The notes: generated by a model not told the origin, from the letters alone. A stretch of DNA of 64,000 nucleotides from Peptococcaceae bacterium BRH_c4b (GCA_000961595.1 LADO01000010.1:1-64000); one strand, 5' to 3'; counted from the first letter of the stretch, positions 8,471 to 17,310 are shown. Translations and numbers: made by a program.

Positions 8471-9388
8471 TTATTTGGAAAAGGCATTGAGTATGTTAAT
8501 TACCGCCGGCCCCAGCAGCACCACGAAAATGGTGGGGAATATAAACAGCACCATGGGGATCATCATTTTCACCGGGGCTTTCATGGCGCTTTCTTCAGCC
8601 CTCTGACGCCTTTTTTGCCTCATTTGTTCCGACTGCAGGCGTAGCACGTTGCCCAGCCCCAGCCCCAGCTGCTCGGCCTGGATCACCGATCCGGTAAAGG
8701 TGCTGAGGTCGTCCACCCCCATTCTCTCTGCCATGTCCCGCAGTGCTTCCCGGCGGGGTTTGCCCATCTTGCAATGGTGCAGCACCTGTAAAAATTCTCC
8801 GGCCAGTATCCCCTTGCCTTTGTCTACTACTTTCAGCAGGGCTCCATCGAAACCCATGCCTGCCTCTACGCTGACAGTGAGCAGGTCGAGAATATCGGGC
8901 AGTGTTTTTTCGACTTCGGATTTCCTTTCCAGTATTTTTTGACGAAGGTAAAACCCGGGCAGGTACCAGCCCGCTACTCCGGCGAGAACAGTAAGCAACA
9001 GCCATTTCTGCCTGGGCAGGGTAAACAAAGTTTCCAGCAGTAGCATCATACATATTGAAGAGACGGTTACGATAAATTTAAGGGCCGTAAATTCCCTGGG
9101 TCCAAATCCTCCGGGTCGTCCGGCCATTTCTATTTTCTTAGCCAGCAGCGCTTCTTTTTCCGAGGGCAGCCAGCGTGACGTATGCAGGGCTACCCGGTGT
9201 ACCAGAGGTTTTAGCATGCGCTTGCTTAATGGTTCACTTAATTCCCGTTCCCTGATGTCAGGGGCGGGGCCGCTAAGTATGGCGTTGGCCCGCTTCGATA
9301 AGTCCACGTTTTTCCTTGAGATCAGATTATGCATCGCTAAAAAGCCCAGGGCCGAGCCGCTGAAAACCAGGAGCAATACATACAGCAA
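8471..9388 (-). CDS. tadC: Tad pilus inner-membrane platform protein TadC
   Basis: Polytopic platform protein of the type II secretion F family, partner of TadB, on which the ATPase acts during Flp pilus assembly. The 305 residues include hydrophobic segments near the N-terminus (1-20), at ~105-150 and at the C-terminus (~275-300). The GspF/TadC domain reads LPDILDLLTVSVEAGMGFDGAL ... ALRDMAERMGVDDLSTF. It follows tadB by 15 bases. Two tandem F-domain genes are the standard Tad arrangement. Confidence 0.92.
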   Translation of the reverse strand: MLYVLLLVFSGSALGFLAMHNLISRKNVDLSKRANAILSGPAPDIRERELSEPLSKRMLKPLVHRVALHTSRWLPSEKEALLAKKIEMAGRPGGFGPREFTALKFIVTVSSICMMLLLETLFTLPRQKWLLLTVLAGVAGWYLPGFYLRQKILERKSEVEKTLPDILDLLTVSVEAGMGFDGALLKVVDKGKGILAGEFLQVLHHCKMGKPRREALRDMAERMGVDDLSTFTGSVIQAEQLGLGLGNVLRLQSEQMRQKRRQRAEESAMKAPVKMMIPMVLFIFPTIFVVLLGPAVINILNAFSK

Positions 9389-9403
9389 TGGTCAAACCTC
9401 CCG

Positions 9404-10384
9404 TCATACCCGGATATTGATAATCTTTCGGATTAGTATGATACCGATTACTTCCATCACCACCGCGCCCCCCAGCATGGTCAGCCCCAGGGGGTGTGTG
9501 AAAAGCACAGGCAAATAAGTCGGGTTCAGCACTGCCAGGATGGCGGCCAGGATTAGCGGCAGAGTCCCTATCAGCAGGCCGGAAATACGTCCCTGGGCGG
9601 TAAGTGTTTTTATTTCACCTTTTATGCGGATCCTTTCGCGGATAGTGCCGGCGATGTTGTCCAGCACTTCTGCTAAATTACCCCCCACCTGCCGCTGGAT
9701 TAGAACTGCCGTAACCACCAGATCGAGGTCTTCGCTGCCCACTCTCTGGGCCAGATTCTCCATAGCCTCTTCGGTGGGTGTTCCCAGGTGCATTTCCTGA
9801 AAGGTACGGCCAAACTCCGTGGCCAATGGTGCAGGCATTTCCTTGCGGACCATATCCATGGCCTGTAAAAAGGAAAAGCCGGAGCGCAGGGCGTTGGAAA
9901 TCAGCACCAGGGCATCGCCTATCTGGGAGTTGAATTTGTTTAGCCTTTTTGCTTTAGACCGCCTCAGCCAAAGTGAAGCCATAATAACCACGGCTGCCGC
10001 AAATATAACGCCTGTGCCGGCGTTGCTCAGTATTATTGTGGTCAATGCCCCGGTTCCGGCTGAAATTGCCATCACCATGACTATAAATTCTTCACTCTTC
10101 AGGGGTATGTCGGCTTCCGTAAGTTTTTTATCCAGTATAGCAGCAATTCTGTTAAACAGCCTGTATCTGGAACCTACAGCTATTAATGCCCTGAAAAATT
10201 TTCGCGGAGGAGTGGTTTCGCCGTTGCTAATCTCCTCCTGGCTGCCCGGGGTTGATATTCTTTTTAAACGCTCCTTTAAAACCCTGTCCCCGGCTGAAAG
10301 AGCATGATATATTCCTATCACCAGCAGACAGCAGGAAGAAAACACCAGGACAAGCAGGTAATAGAACTGAGACATGGCAAACAC
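9404..10384 (-). CDS. tadB: Tad pilus inner-membrane platform protein TadB
   Basis: Second GspF/TadB-type membrane protein (326 residues). TM segments lie at ~5-25, ~105-135 and ~275-320. The F domain has ALVLISNALRSGFSFLQAM and LDLVVTAVLIQRQVGGNLAEVLD. It pairs with TadC to form the platform for the CpaF ATPase. A ~240-base gap with short repeats separates it from cpaF upstream, unusually long for this otherwise tight operon. Confidence 0.92.
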   Translation of the reverse strand: MFAMSQFYYLLVLVFSSCCLLVIGIYHALSAGDRVLKERLKRISTPGSQEEISNGETTPPRKFFRALIAVGSRYRLFNRIAAILDKKLTEADIPLKSEEFIVMVMAISAGTGALTTIILSNAGTGVIFAAAVVIMASLWLRRSKAKRLNKFNSQIGDALVLISNALRSGFSFLQAMDMVRKEMPAPLATEFGRTFQEMHLGTPTEEAMENLAQRVGSEDLDLVVTAVLIQRQVGGNLAEVLDNIAGTIRERIRIKGEIKTLTAQGRISGLLIGTLPLILAAILAVLNPTYLPVLFTHPLGLTMLGGAVVMEVIGIILIRKIINIRV

Positions 10385-10387
10385 CTC

Positions 10388-10415
10388 TAGTCAGTAGTCA
10401 GTAGTCAGTAGTCAG
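10388..10415. repeat. Four tandem copies of TAGTCAG
   Basis: Exact 7-bp tandem repeat, four units, directly upstream of the tadB start. A further CAGTAGTCAG lies at 10551-10560, on the other side of the palindromic element at 10471-10528. Could vary in length by slippage; no function is evident. Confidence 0.75.
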
Positions 10416-10470
10416 ACACCCATGCCGCAAAACGCAGCACCAGTAGAATGGTGAAAATCTGTTTGCAGTT

Positions 10471-10528
10471 ATGTCATTCTGAACGAAGTGAAGAATCTAA
10501 GATCCTTCGCTAACGCTCAGGATGACAT
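10471..10528. repeat. REP-like palindromic element (ATGTCATTCTGAACGAAG type)
   Basis: Interrupted inverted repeat: ATGTCATTCTGAACGAAG at the left, CTTCGCTAACGCTCAGGATGACAT at the right. This matches a family of ~55-60-bp palindromes (TGTCATTCTGAGCGAAG...) that I recall as scattered through many Firmicute genomes. It sits inside the Tad operon between cpaF and tadB, where the RNA hairpin could stabilise or attenuate the message. Confidence 0.65.
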
Positions 10529-10622
10529 TTCCCTAAACTTATTTTCAGGGCAGTAGTCAGAATATTTGAGACGATAAAAACATTCTCTCATTCTCCTGAG
10601 TACTTACATATTTAGACCGGGT

Positions 10623-11999
10623 TCACACCAACGATGGCACAAACAATTCATGGTCCAGGTGAATACCCGCTTCTTCCAGCCGATGTACAAATTTGGGCCG
10701 AATGCCGGTGGATACGAAGCTGCCGGTTATATTTCCTTCCTGGTCCATACCGCCGGGGCGGAAGATAAATAAATCTTGCAGAACTATGACATCACCTTCC
10801 ATGCCCTGTACCTCGGTGATGTGGGTGATTTTTCTTGAACCGTCCCGAAAACGGCTTTGCTGTATAATCAGGTCTACGGCCGAGGATATCTGATCCCTTA
10901 TAGCCCGCACCGGCAGCTCCATGCCAGCCATGAGCACCATGGTTTCCAGCCTGGAAAGCATGTCCCTGGGTGTGTTGGCGTGCCCGGTGGTCAGTGATCC
11001 GTCGTGGCCTGTGTTCATGGCCTGGAGCATGTCCAGGGCCTCACCGCTTCTCACCTCGCCCACTATGATGCGGTCAGGTCTCATGCGCAGGGTATTCCTG
11101 ACCAGATCCCGGATGGTTATGGCCCCCTTGCCTTCAATGTTGGGTGGCCTGCTTTCCAGGGTTATTAAATGCTCTTGCCTGAGTTGTAGTTCGGCGGCAT
11201 CCTCAATGGTTACTATACGCTCGCCTGGTGGGATAAAGGAAGACAATACGTTTAAAGTTGTGGTTTTGCCGCTGCCGGTGCCGCCGGATACCACTATGTT
11301 TAGCCTTGCCTGTACACAGGCCTTAATAAAGCTGGCCATGGGAGGGGTCAGGCTGCCCAGTCGTGCCATGTCATCAATGGATAGGGGGTCTTTGAAAAAT
11401 TTTCTAATGGTAATGCTGGGACCTTTCAGGGATAGGGGCGGAATAATGGCGTTAACCCGGGAGCCGTCGGGTAGCCGGGCGTCCACCATGGGCATGCTCT
11501 CATCTATCCGTCTGCCTATGGGGGCCACTATTTTTTCTATTATATGGATCACATGGGCATTGTCCCTGAAGCATATGTCGGTAAGCTCCAATTTACCCCC
11601 TCGCTCTACATATATCTGATCAGGTTTGTTAACCATTATTTCGCTGATTTCTGGGTCGTTTAACAGCGGGGTGATGGGACCGAAACCGATAGCCTCGTTT
11701 ACTATTTCGGTGGTTATTCTTTGCCTCTCGTGCCTGGGCAGGTTTTTTTCCTCCCGGTCCAACAGGCCGGCCACCAGTTCCGCTATGCTGCGGGACGTTT
11801 TCTCCCTGTCCTCCTGATCGGTATTAATAAAAGACAGTTCCGAAATAACTTTTTTATGCAAATCGTTTTTTAGGTTTTGATAAGGGTCCCGTTTGCGGGG
11901 CGGGGGAGTGAGTTGCTGCCGGGCCGGTTGGCTCCCCGGCGTCGCTGTAGGCTCCGGTACGGGAGTGGCTCGTTTTTCCAGTCGTCTGAGCAGTGACAT
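10623..11999 (-). CDS. cpaF: Tad pilus secretion ATPase CpaF/TadA
   Basis: Hexameric type II/IV secretion ATPase that powers Flp pilus assembly from the cytoplasmic face. The N-terminal Pro-rich linker is followed by an all-helical domain and the catalytic core with Walker A GGTGSGKTT (Lys245), an Asp box, Walker B near RPDRIIVGEVRSGEA and the His box GHDGSLTTGHAN. ATG at 11999 is preferred over an upstream in-frame codon at 12041 because AGAGGGGA precedes it with good spacing. This gives 458 residues, normal for CpaF. Confidence 0.93.
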   Translation of the reverse strand: MSLLRRLEKRATPVPEPTATPGSQPARQQLTPPPRKRDPYQNLKNDLHKKVISELSFINTDQEDREKTSRSIAELVAGLLDREEKNLPRHERQRITTEIVNEAIGFGPITPLLNDPEISEIMVNKPDQIYVERGGKLELTDICFRDNAHVIHIIEKIVAPIGRRIDESMPMVDARLPDGSRVNAIIPPLSLKGPSITIRKFFKDPLSIDDMARLGSLTPPMASFIKACVQARLNIVVSGGTGSGKTTTLNVLSSFIPPGERIVTIEDAAELQLRQEHLITLESRPPNIEGKGAITIRDLVRNTLRMRPDRIIVGEVRSGEALDMLQAMNTGHDGSLTTGHANTPRDMLSRLETMVLMAGMELPVRAIRDQISSAVDLIIQQSRFRDGSRKITHITEVQGMEGDVIVLQDLFIFRPGGMDQEGNITGSFVSTGIRPKFVHRLEEAGIHLDHELFVPSLV

Positions 12000-12086
12000 G
12001 ATATCCCCTCTTACCAATAAATTGTCCGCCGATCCTAACACTACAGCGTAATATTGCTTATTTCGCTATGCCCGCTTTACGTAGTG

Positions 12087-13334
12087 CTAAAAGCTGAAAA
12101 GCTTACCAATCAGCGATTTGCGGGCCGGCCTTGTCATATCCTCCGCCGGGGGGGCCGCACCTGATGACACTGAGGATTCGGTTTGAGCCAGTGTTGCGCC
12201 CAGGTTCAGCAGCGCTCTGGTTATAGGCGCCCCCGGCTGTGTCAGTACAAAGGGTTGCCCTTTGTTGACGGATGCTCCCACTGTTTTGTCATCCTCCGGC
12301 AGGCTGGTGGTAATATTAATGCCTATATTTTTTTCTACCTCCTGAATTTTCAGGGCGTCGGTTTTTTCACGGTTTAAAAGCAGTCTGGTCTTATAGGTCA
12401 GGTTCAGCTTTTCCAGTATCGCCAGGTTGTTACGGGCATGTTTCAGTGCTGGCAGGTCCTGGGTGAGGACTGTCAGTATATGATCGGAAAGCTCCAGGCA
12501 GACCAGGGTAACGTCATTCAAGGTGACGGCGGTATCCACCACCACAAAGTCATAGCTGTCTTTCAGTGTTTTCAGAATCTCTTCCACCTTTTCAGCCGGT
12601 ACGGTTTCGGCCAGTTCCGGCGAGGCCGGGGCCAGCAGAACCCTGACACCGGAAAAGTGTGGGGAAAGATAGCTTTCCAGCAGGGAAGGGTCTGCGTAAT
12701 CATTCTCCTGTACCAGTTCTGCCAGGCCGCCCCGGGAGGTAATGTTAAGCATCACTGCCACGTCGCCTCCCTGCAGGTTAAGGTCAACCAGGGCAACTTT
12801 CTTTTTGGTTTCCTGGATTAAACTAATGGCCAGATTGCAGGCGGTAGTGGTTTTTCCCACCCCGCCCTTGGAGGAGAAGAGAGTAATCATTTTCCCCGGC
12901 TCCCGGCGCGCCCTGTAAGGGGCAGGGGAGCCTTTATCCACCAGGTGCAGTCGCCTTTTCTTGTTCATTTCGTTAACTTTACGGATAGTTCCGGCCAGTT
13001 CACCGCTACTGAAGGGTTTTACCAGGTAGTCCCTGGCTCCGGCTGCCATGGCTTTGCGCAGGTATTCCTTTTCTCCCTGGATGGAGACTATTACAATGGC
13101 CGCCTCGGGGTTTTTCATGGTAATCATTTCTGAAGCCCTGATGCCGTCCAGGCGCGGCATGTTTACATCCATCAGCACCACGTCCGGCTTCAGGCTTTCG
13201 GTGAGCTGCATGGCCTCGTCACCGTCTTCAGCCTCGCCGATGACTTTGATATCTTCTTCAAAATAGAGCAGTCTCTTGATGTCTTCCCGGGTAGCCGGGA
13301 TGTCATCCGCTATCAATACGGTAATGTGATTCAT
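12087..13334 (-). CDS. cpaE: Receiver-CpaE/TadZ fusion, Tad pilus localisation ATPase
   Basis: A 415-residue fusion of an N-terminal receiver domain (acidic pair at 10-11, phospho-acceptor Asp56 in VVLMDVNMP) with a MinD/ParA-like P-loop ATPase (deviant Walker A KGGVGKTTT near residue 155; LVDLNLQGGDVAVML; VVVDTAV). CpaE/TadZ proteins place the pilus machine in the cell. Many carry degenerate receivers, but here the Asp appears intact, so phosphorylation, perhaps by one of the flanking DegS-like kinases, is possible (inference). Lies between cpaB and cpaF. Confidence 0.9.
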   Translation of the reverse strand: MNHITVLIADDIPATREDIKRLLYFEEDIKVIGEAEDGDEAMQLTESLKPDVVLMDVNMPRLDGIRASEMITMKNPEAAIVIVSIQGEKEYLRKAMAAGARDYLVKPFSSGELAGTIRKVNEMNKKRRLHLVDKGSPAPYRARREPGKMITLFSSKGGVGKTTTACNLAISLIQETKKKVALVDLNLQGGDVAVMLNITSRGGLAELVQENDYADPSLLESYLSPHFSGVRVLLAPASPELAETVPAEKVEEILKTLKDSYDFVVVDTAVTLNDVTLVCLELSDHILTVLTQDLPALKHARNNLAILEKLNLTYKTRLLLNREKTDALKIQEVEKNIGINITTSLPEDDKTVGASVNKGQPFVLTQPGAPITRALLNLGATLAQTESSVSSGAAPPAEDMTRPARKSLIGKLFSF

Positions 13335-13349
13335 TGTATAACCTCCAGG

Positions 13350-14060
13350 TCATCTGACTAGATTATTGATTTGAGAAGAAGATATAGGTGTAATATTCTG
13401 ATCTCCCGGCATCCTGAGTAAAAGGCGCAAATTACCTCTGGCCGAGGCCAGAGCAAGCTGCTGAGCTTCCAGGGGATTAAGGGACATGGTGATTAACTGA
13501 CTGATGGGCTGGCCGGTATCCTTGCCGGTACCTGCGGTGCCCGTTACGGCCAGCACCCTGATGTTCTGAATAAAGGTGGAGGCCACAGTAGTTTTTGTCT
13601 TGCCCGGCACATCTAGCACCACTACTGCATCGATGCGGTCACCTGGTTTTAAAATCCCGGCCACACCGGCCACCGGGTCAACCTCAATGGTGGCTGCCCG
13701 CCTACCCGGCTCAATCATCACGGCCACGCCTCCGGAGGGGTCGTCCGGGGCTATAATTTTATTTTTTAATATCTGTTCTCCGGGATAGATATCCCCTTTG
13801 CTCAAATGATTAATTACATCATTTTTTTCGGTAACGGCATCTGCATTAACGTAATTGGAGGGCATCTCTTTGAATTCCACCAGTTGTTCGGTAATGCCGG
13901 TTCTGGCCGGAATCTTTTCCCTGGCCACCGCCACCGTGACGAATTTACCTGAAGCCTTGTAAGTTTTCTTAATATGTTCCAGGTACTGGTAGGTGCCCCA
14001 GGCGGCCATGGCCCCGAATACAATGGCCAGTATCAGTATGATGTTAATTCTGTTTTTCAT
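13350..14060 (-). CDS. cpaB: Flp pilus assembly protein CpaB/RcpC (SAF domain)
   Basis: 236 residues: one N-terminal membrane anchor (~6-24), an SAF domain at ~40-105 (VAVAREKIPARTGITEQLVEF, NHLSKGDIYPGEQIL) and a C-terminal CpaB domain (GVAVMIEPGRRAATIEVDPV). In diderms it supports the secretin; here there is no secretin gene, so it probably acts in the envelope outside the membrane, perhaps binding peptidoglycan through SAF. Sixteen bases upstream of cpaE. Confidence 0.9.
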   Translation of the reverse strand: MKNRINIILILAIVFGAMAAWGTYQYLEHIKKTYKASGKFVTVAVAREKIPARTGITEQLVEFKEMPSNYVNADAVTEKNDVINHLSKGDIYPGEQILKNKIIAPDDPSGGVAVMIEPGRRAATIEVDPVAGVAGILKPGDRIDAVVVLDVPGKTKTTVASTFIQNIRVLAVTGTAGTGKDTGQPISQLITMSLNPLEAQQLALASARGNLRLLLRMPGDQNITPISSSQINNLVR

Positions 14061-14079
14061 GTCTTCAGCTCCTGTGGTT

Positions 14080-15009
14080 TTACTCGACCAGCTTCACTCC
14101 GTAAAGTGTGGTGGGCGGGGTATTTACGTCGATATCGCCTTCACCGGCCATGCGTACAAAATACCCCTTTATTTCATCGCTGGCGCATTGTGATGACCGG
14201 TCAATGAAAAACGCCGCAAATCCCGTTACCGTTATGGTGTCCCTGCCTTCCAGGCTATCCTCCCGGTGCAGGGGTATGATTAAAACTCTGGGGCAGCCGG
14301 GCTTGAAATGGTCGTAAGTGCAGCCGTCGGTGCAGCGGTTCAACCTTTCATCAATGCCGTCCGTGGGGCCGCTCATGTTACCAGGTTCGGTATCCAGCAC
14401 CTCGCCTTGGTGCACCGGTTCCTGAAATCCGTTGATGAGATTGTCTCTATAGGTTCTTGACCCTCTTCCGCCCAGGGCCAGGGCACCGAAGTTGCCCTGT
14501 GAGTCCGGAGAACCGAATTTGATGGTGTATAGGGTGTCGTATGCAAAGAGTTGCTCCCTGATGCAAAGGGGGGCCACGCCTTTGTATGATACCAGACTTC
14601 CCGCGGAGGCTGCGGCGTGGGCGGCTGCCTGGCCCGACTCCAGCCCCAGGACCGGGGCGAACATGTATGACACGTTTCTCGTGGCATCTACTGAAACCTT
14701 GTTGTTCATAATGTTCACGGTAAGATCCGATTCTGCGATGCCGTTACTCTGCGCGCATGCCAAGGCCTGCTGCCTGGCGGCAGACTCCCTGGCAGAGGGA
14801 TCAGTCCCGGGGTTAACGGCGAATTCTCTGGCCCCGGCCATAGCCGCCGCGTCTACGGCGTTTACCAGGGATTGCCTGGCCGCTGCCAGGCGGCCAATGT
14901 CCACCACCATGGCCGCGAAGCCTATCAATACCGTCATGCTTATCGCCACTACTGCAATGACCGTGCCTCTTTCGCTGTACCACAGTTTATCAAATAGATT
15001 TTTAAGCAT
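14080..15009 (-). CDS. TadG-like pilus assembly protein
   Basis: Membrane-anchored protein of 309 residues with the TadE/TadG-type N-terminus: a short basic leader, RGTVIAVVAISMTVLIGFAAMVVDIGR as a single TM (~14-40), then the conserved AARQSLVNAVDAAAMAGAREF helix. The external part has paired cysteines (CTDGCTYDHFKPGC) and no von Willebrand domain. Predicted minor pseudopilin or assembly factor of the Flp pilus. Seventeen bases from tadE. Confidence 0.85.
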   Translation of the reverse strand: MLKNLFDKLWYSERGTVIAVVAISMTVLIGFAAMVVDIGRLAAARQSLVNAVDAAAMAGAREFAVNPGTDPSARESAARQQALACAQSNGIAESDLTVNIMNNKVSVDATRNVSYMFAPVLGLESGQAAAHAAASAGSLVSYKGVAPLCIREQLFAYDTLYTIKFGSPDSQGNFGALALGGRGSRTYRDNLINGFQEPVHQGEVLDTEPGNMSGPTDGIDERLNRCTDGCTYDHFKPGCPRVLIIPLHREDSLEGRDTITVTGFAAFFIDRSSQCASDEIKGYFVRMAGEGDIDVNTPPTTLYGVKLVE

Positions 15010-15025
15010 TCTGAACCCCTCGTGT

Positions 15026-15421
15026 TCATTCCATTCTCATGGTGGTGGCGGTCTGTATGGTAATGGGGTTGGGCAACATGGTGTTGATCAGCGGGGCCAT
15101 AAGAGTAACCTTGTAATTAACCTGTACCGTGACCAAGTCACCTGATTTTCTCAGGGAGGTGTCCGGGGAGATGCTGGTTTCCAATACCGTGTTGTCCAAC
15201 TGAGTTGTCGTATTCGCCACTCTTTCCCGGATTATAACGTCTGTACAGCCCAGCACCGCCTTTCTGGCGCCTTCCCGGGAGGCGTTGGTGATCACCATGT
15301 AGGAATGAAAGATTCTCCCCAAATCTACCATTCCCATCAGCAGGAGGAGCAATATGGGCAGTACTATGGCCATTTCCGCCATGGCCTGGCCCCGGTCGTT
15401 TTTTAATAATTTGCCGAACAT
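15026..15421 (-). CDS. TadE-like minor pseudopilin
   Basis: 131 residues with the TadE N-terminal signature GQAMAEMAIVLPILLLLLMG followed by VDLGRIFHSYMVITNASREGAR. Such proteins are cleaved by the TadV/CpaA peptidase before the hydrophobic stretch and act in pilus initiation. Located between the prepilin peptidase and the TadG-like gene. Confidence 0.88.
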   Translation of the reverse strand: MFGKLLKNDRGQAMAEMAIVLPILLLLLMGMVDLGRIFHSYMVITNASREGARKAVLGCTDVIIRERVANTTTQLDNTVLETSISPDTSLRKSGDLVTVQVNYKVTLMAPLINTMLPNPITIQTATTMRME

Positions 15422-15432
15422 GGGGCGTCACC

Positions 15433-15969
15433 TCATGAAATGTGTAATATGTTGAAATAGGTAAGTATTACCCCGCTGCCTATGGCCAGAGCGTAAGGAA
15501 TGATCAAGGGCTCAGTTTCCCGGGAGTACAGTTCGCTACTGGCCAAAAGGGCGGGGCAATATCTGGTTAGGGGTTGCAATAGTGTTACTTTCAGTCTTCC
15601 TGCCCTGATCATAATCAAGAGGGAGAGCATCCCGCCGGCCACGGCCCCGGTAAGAAAAACGCTAAGTACAAAAACCGGTCCTTTTAACGCCCCCACGGCG
15701 CCCAGCAGTTTCACGTCGCCTGCTCCCATGCCGCCCAGAGCAAAGGGTATAAAAAGCAAGGCCAGACCCAGGAGTAAACCCTTAACGCTCCAAAGCAACT
15801 GGGAAACTCCACCGCTGCATAGGCTGGTAAGCAAGGCAGCAAAAACAAAGGGAAGCAGTACTATATTGTAGATACGGTTTTTGCATATGTCCGTGTATAC
15901 ACAAACAGACATTAAAAATATTAACAGATAGTCTGACAGTATTAATTTTTGACCTAATATTGCTTCCAT
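15433..15969 (-). CDS. cpaA: Prepilin peptidase CpaA/TadV
   Basis: Membrane-embedded aspartyl protease that processes the Flp prepilin and the TadE/G-like pseudopilins. 178 residues, ~5-6 TM segments, with catalytic Asp27 (VYTDICKNRIYN) and Asp85 in the GxGD motif (GMGAGDVKLLG). It lacks the methyltransferase domain of PilD, as expected for TadV. ATG at 15969 is chosen because GGAAGGGA lies 6 bases upstream; an upstream in-frame codon at 15999 lacks one. Confidence 0.9.
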   Translation of the reverse strand: MEAILGQKLILSDYLLIFLMSVCVYTDICKNRIYNIVLLPFVFAALLTSLCSGGVSQLLWSVKGLLLGLALLFIPFALGGMGAGDVKLLGAVGALKGPVFVLSVFLTGAVAGGMLSLLIMIRAGRLKVTLLQPLTRYCPALLASSELYSRETEPLIIPYALAIGSGVILTYFNILHIS

Positions 15970-16021
15970 AAAATGTCCCTTCCGGTGTGATAAATTCAAT
16001 CGATGGTTAAAATTTAATGAG

Positions 16022-16052
16022 ATACCCTACTTAATTGCATTAAGTAGGGTAT
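16022..16052 (-). terminator. Perfect 14-bp hairpin between pilin gene and rest of Tad operon
   Basis: ATACCCTACTTAAT / ATTAAGTAGGGTAT separated by 3 bases, located ~60 bases after the Flp pilin stop and before cpaA. On the minus strand only a weak AT-rich stretch follows, so it more likely stabilises the pilin mRNA or terminates partially, giving excess pilin over assembly proteins. Confidence 0.6.
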
Positions 16053-16113
16053 AATGAAAAAGGTTCAGGTGTAATTCCAGGCTATTATTTTGTTCTTATG
16101 TTAATTACAAATC

Positions 16114-16287
16114 CTACCTTGGTGCAATGATTTCATTACCTACTCCCTGAATTTTGGTGGTTATATTTTGCCCCAGCGCCAGAAATGCTCCGATTGCCAC
16201 TACTGCTACCAGCGCCAGGATCAGTCCGTATTCAGCCATGCCCTGGCCGCTTTCTTCCGCCCACAATCTTGTTAATAGACCGGTCAT
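16114..16287 (-). CDS. flp: Flp/Fap-family major pilin
   Basis: 57-residue Flp pilin: short basic leader, then the processing region ESGQGMAEYGLILALVAVVAIGAF with the conserved Glu-Tyr, followed by a short tail (GQNITTKIQGVGNEI). Cleavage would occur after the Gly of GQG. ATG at 16287 is supported by GGGAGGTC just upstream; the longer frame reading back to 16383 is not used. It is the first gene of the Tad operon. Confidence 0.93.
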   Translation of the reverse strand: MTGLLTRLWAEESGQGMAEYGLILALVAVVAIGAFLALGQNITTKIQGVGNEIIAPR

Positions 16288-16309
16288 TGCTTTGACCTCC
16301 CTTGTTAAT

Positions 16310-16337
16310 TTTATACTATAATAGCAGTTATGGACAA
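16310..16337 (-). promoter_or_regulatory. Probable sigma-A promoter of the flp-tad operon
   Basis: On the minus strand TTGTCC (16337-16332), 16-base spacer, TATAAA (16315-16310), ~22 bases before the pilin start codon. A TATTAT overlaps as an alternative -10. Confidence 0.4.
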
Positions 16338-16451
16338 AGTGTACATCAGTAAACGGACTCAAATCATACTGTGTATGTGGCACAAAGATATGGGGTGTCC
16401 GGCGTCCTAGGGCAGTGTTAATATGGAAAGGTGAAATTTTAATTTGCCCGG

Positions 16452-16500
16452 TTAAAGAAAAAGCAGCAAAGCTTCCTGCGAAGGTCAGCTTTGCTGCTTT
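16452..16500 (-). terminator. Rho-independent terminator of the second degS-degU pair
   Basis: Perfect 14-bp stem AAAGCAGCAAAGCT / AGCTTTGCTGCTTT (13-base loop); on the minus strand it is followed by TTTCTTT. It lies ~130 bases after the stop of the response-regulator gene and separates it from flp. Confidence 0.75.
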
Positions 16501-16631
16501 ATAAATAGGTCTATAGTTTTAGTTAATTGCATGGTCATAGACTAGCAAAAAATTCATATGATTCTTTGTTTTTAAATATATAAAAAAATACCTGACAAGC
16601 TACATGTACTATCAAAATAACTGGCTTGATA

Positions 16632-17291
16632 CTATATATTGACCAGTTTGTTTCTTAGGGCATATAGTGCGGCCTGGGTGCGATCCTCCACTTCTATCTT
16701 TTGAAAGATCCGGTACAGGTGGTTTTTCACTGTTTTCTCACTGATGTACAGTGCCCTGGCTATGGTTTTATTCGTTTCGCCCCTGGCCAGAAGTTTTAGG
16801 ACTTCAACCTCACGGGGGGTGAGCAGTTCGCCGTCCTTACGCTGGGCACCCAGGGGACTGTCGGCCAGCCTGTTAAGCTCTTTGAATATTTTAGTAATGA
16901 GCTTGGGGGGGATAAAGGATTCGCCTCTGGCTACGTCTCTTATAGTGCGAACCAGTTGATCCGGACTGACATCTTTCAAAATATACGCGGATGCGCCGGC
17001 CCGGATAAATTCAATCAGATATTCCTCCTGGTCGTGAATTGTCAGGCCTATAATGCCGGTGCCCGGGATTTTTAGTTTGATAGTTTGGCAGGCTTCAACG
17101 CCGCTGATGCCCGGCATATTAATATCCATCAGGATAATGTCCGGGTTTTTAGACAAGGCCTGCGTAATGGCCTCTTCTCCGTTGGCGGCTTCACCGATTA
17201 TTTTTATGTCCGGCTCAAGGGACAATATCTTTCTGATGCCCTCCCGAACCAATGCGTGATCGTCCACGATGATTATCGAAATAACGTTCAT
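16632..17291 (-). CDS. DegU/NarL-type response regulator (copy 2)
   Basis: 219-residue paralogue of the regulator at 5071-5733: receiver with DD at 10-11 and phospho-acceptor Asp56 (IILMDINMP), LuxR helix-turn-helix LTPREVEVLKLLARGETNKT. ATG preceded by GGTGAGGTG. It is transcribed with the upstream DegS-like kinase and stands directly upstream of the flp promoter, making it the most obvious candidate regulator of the Tad operon (inference from position). Confidence 0.9.
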   Translation of the reverse strand: MNVISIIIVDDHALVREGIRKILSLEPDIKIIGEAANGEEAITQALSKNPDIILMDINMPGISGVEACQTIKLKIPGTGIIGLTIHDQEEYLIEFIRAGASAYILKDVSPDQLVRTIRDVARGESFIPPKLITKIFKELNRLADSPLGAQRKDGELLTPREVEVLKLLARGETNKTIARALYISEKTVKNHLYRIFQKIEVEDRTQAALYALRNKLVNI

Positions 17292-17310
17292 TTTTTCACC
17301 TCACCAAACA

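Noticed and set aside
10388-10415. Possible attachment site or CRISPR-like repeat
   Set aside because: Simple 7-bp tandem repeat with no spacers and no integrase nearby.
10921-11619. 232-codon plus-strand open frame
   Set aside because: Antisense to the catalytic core of cpaF; composition rich in Ser/Met/Leu typical of a shadow, no ribosome site.
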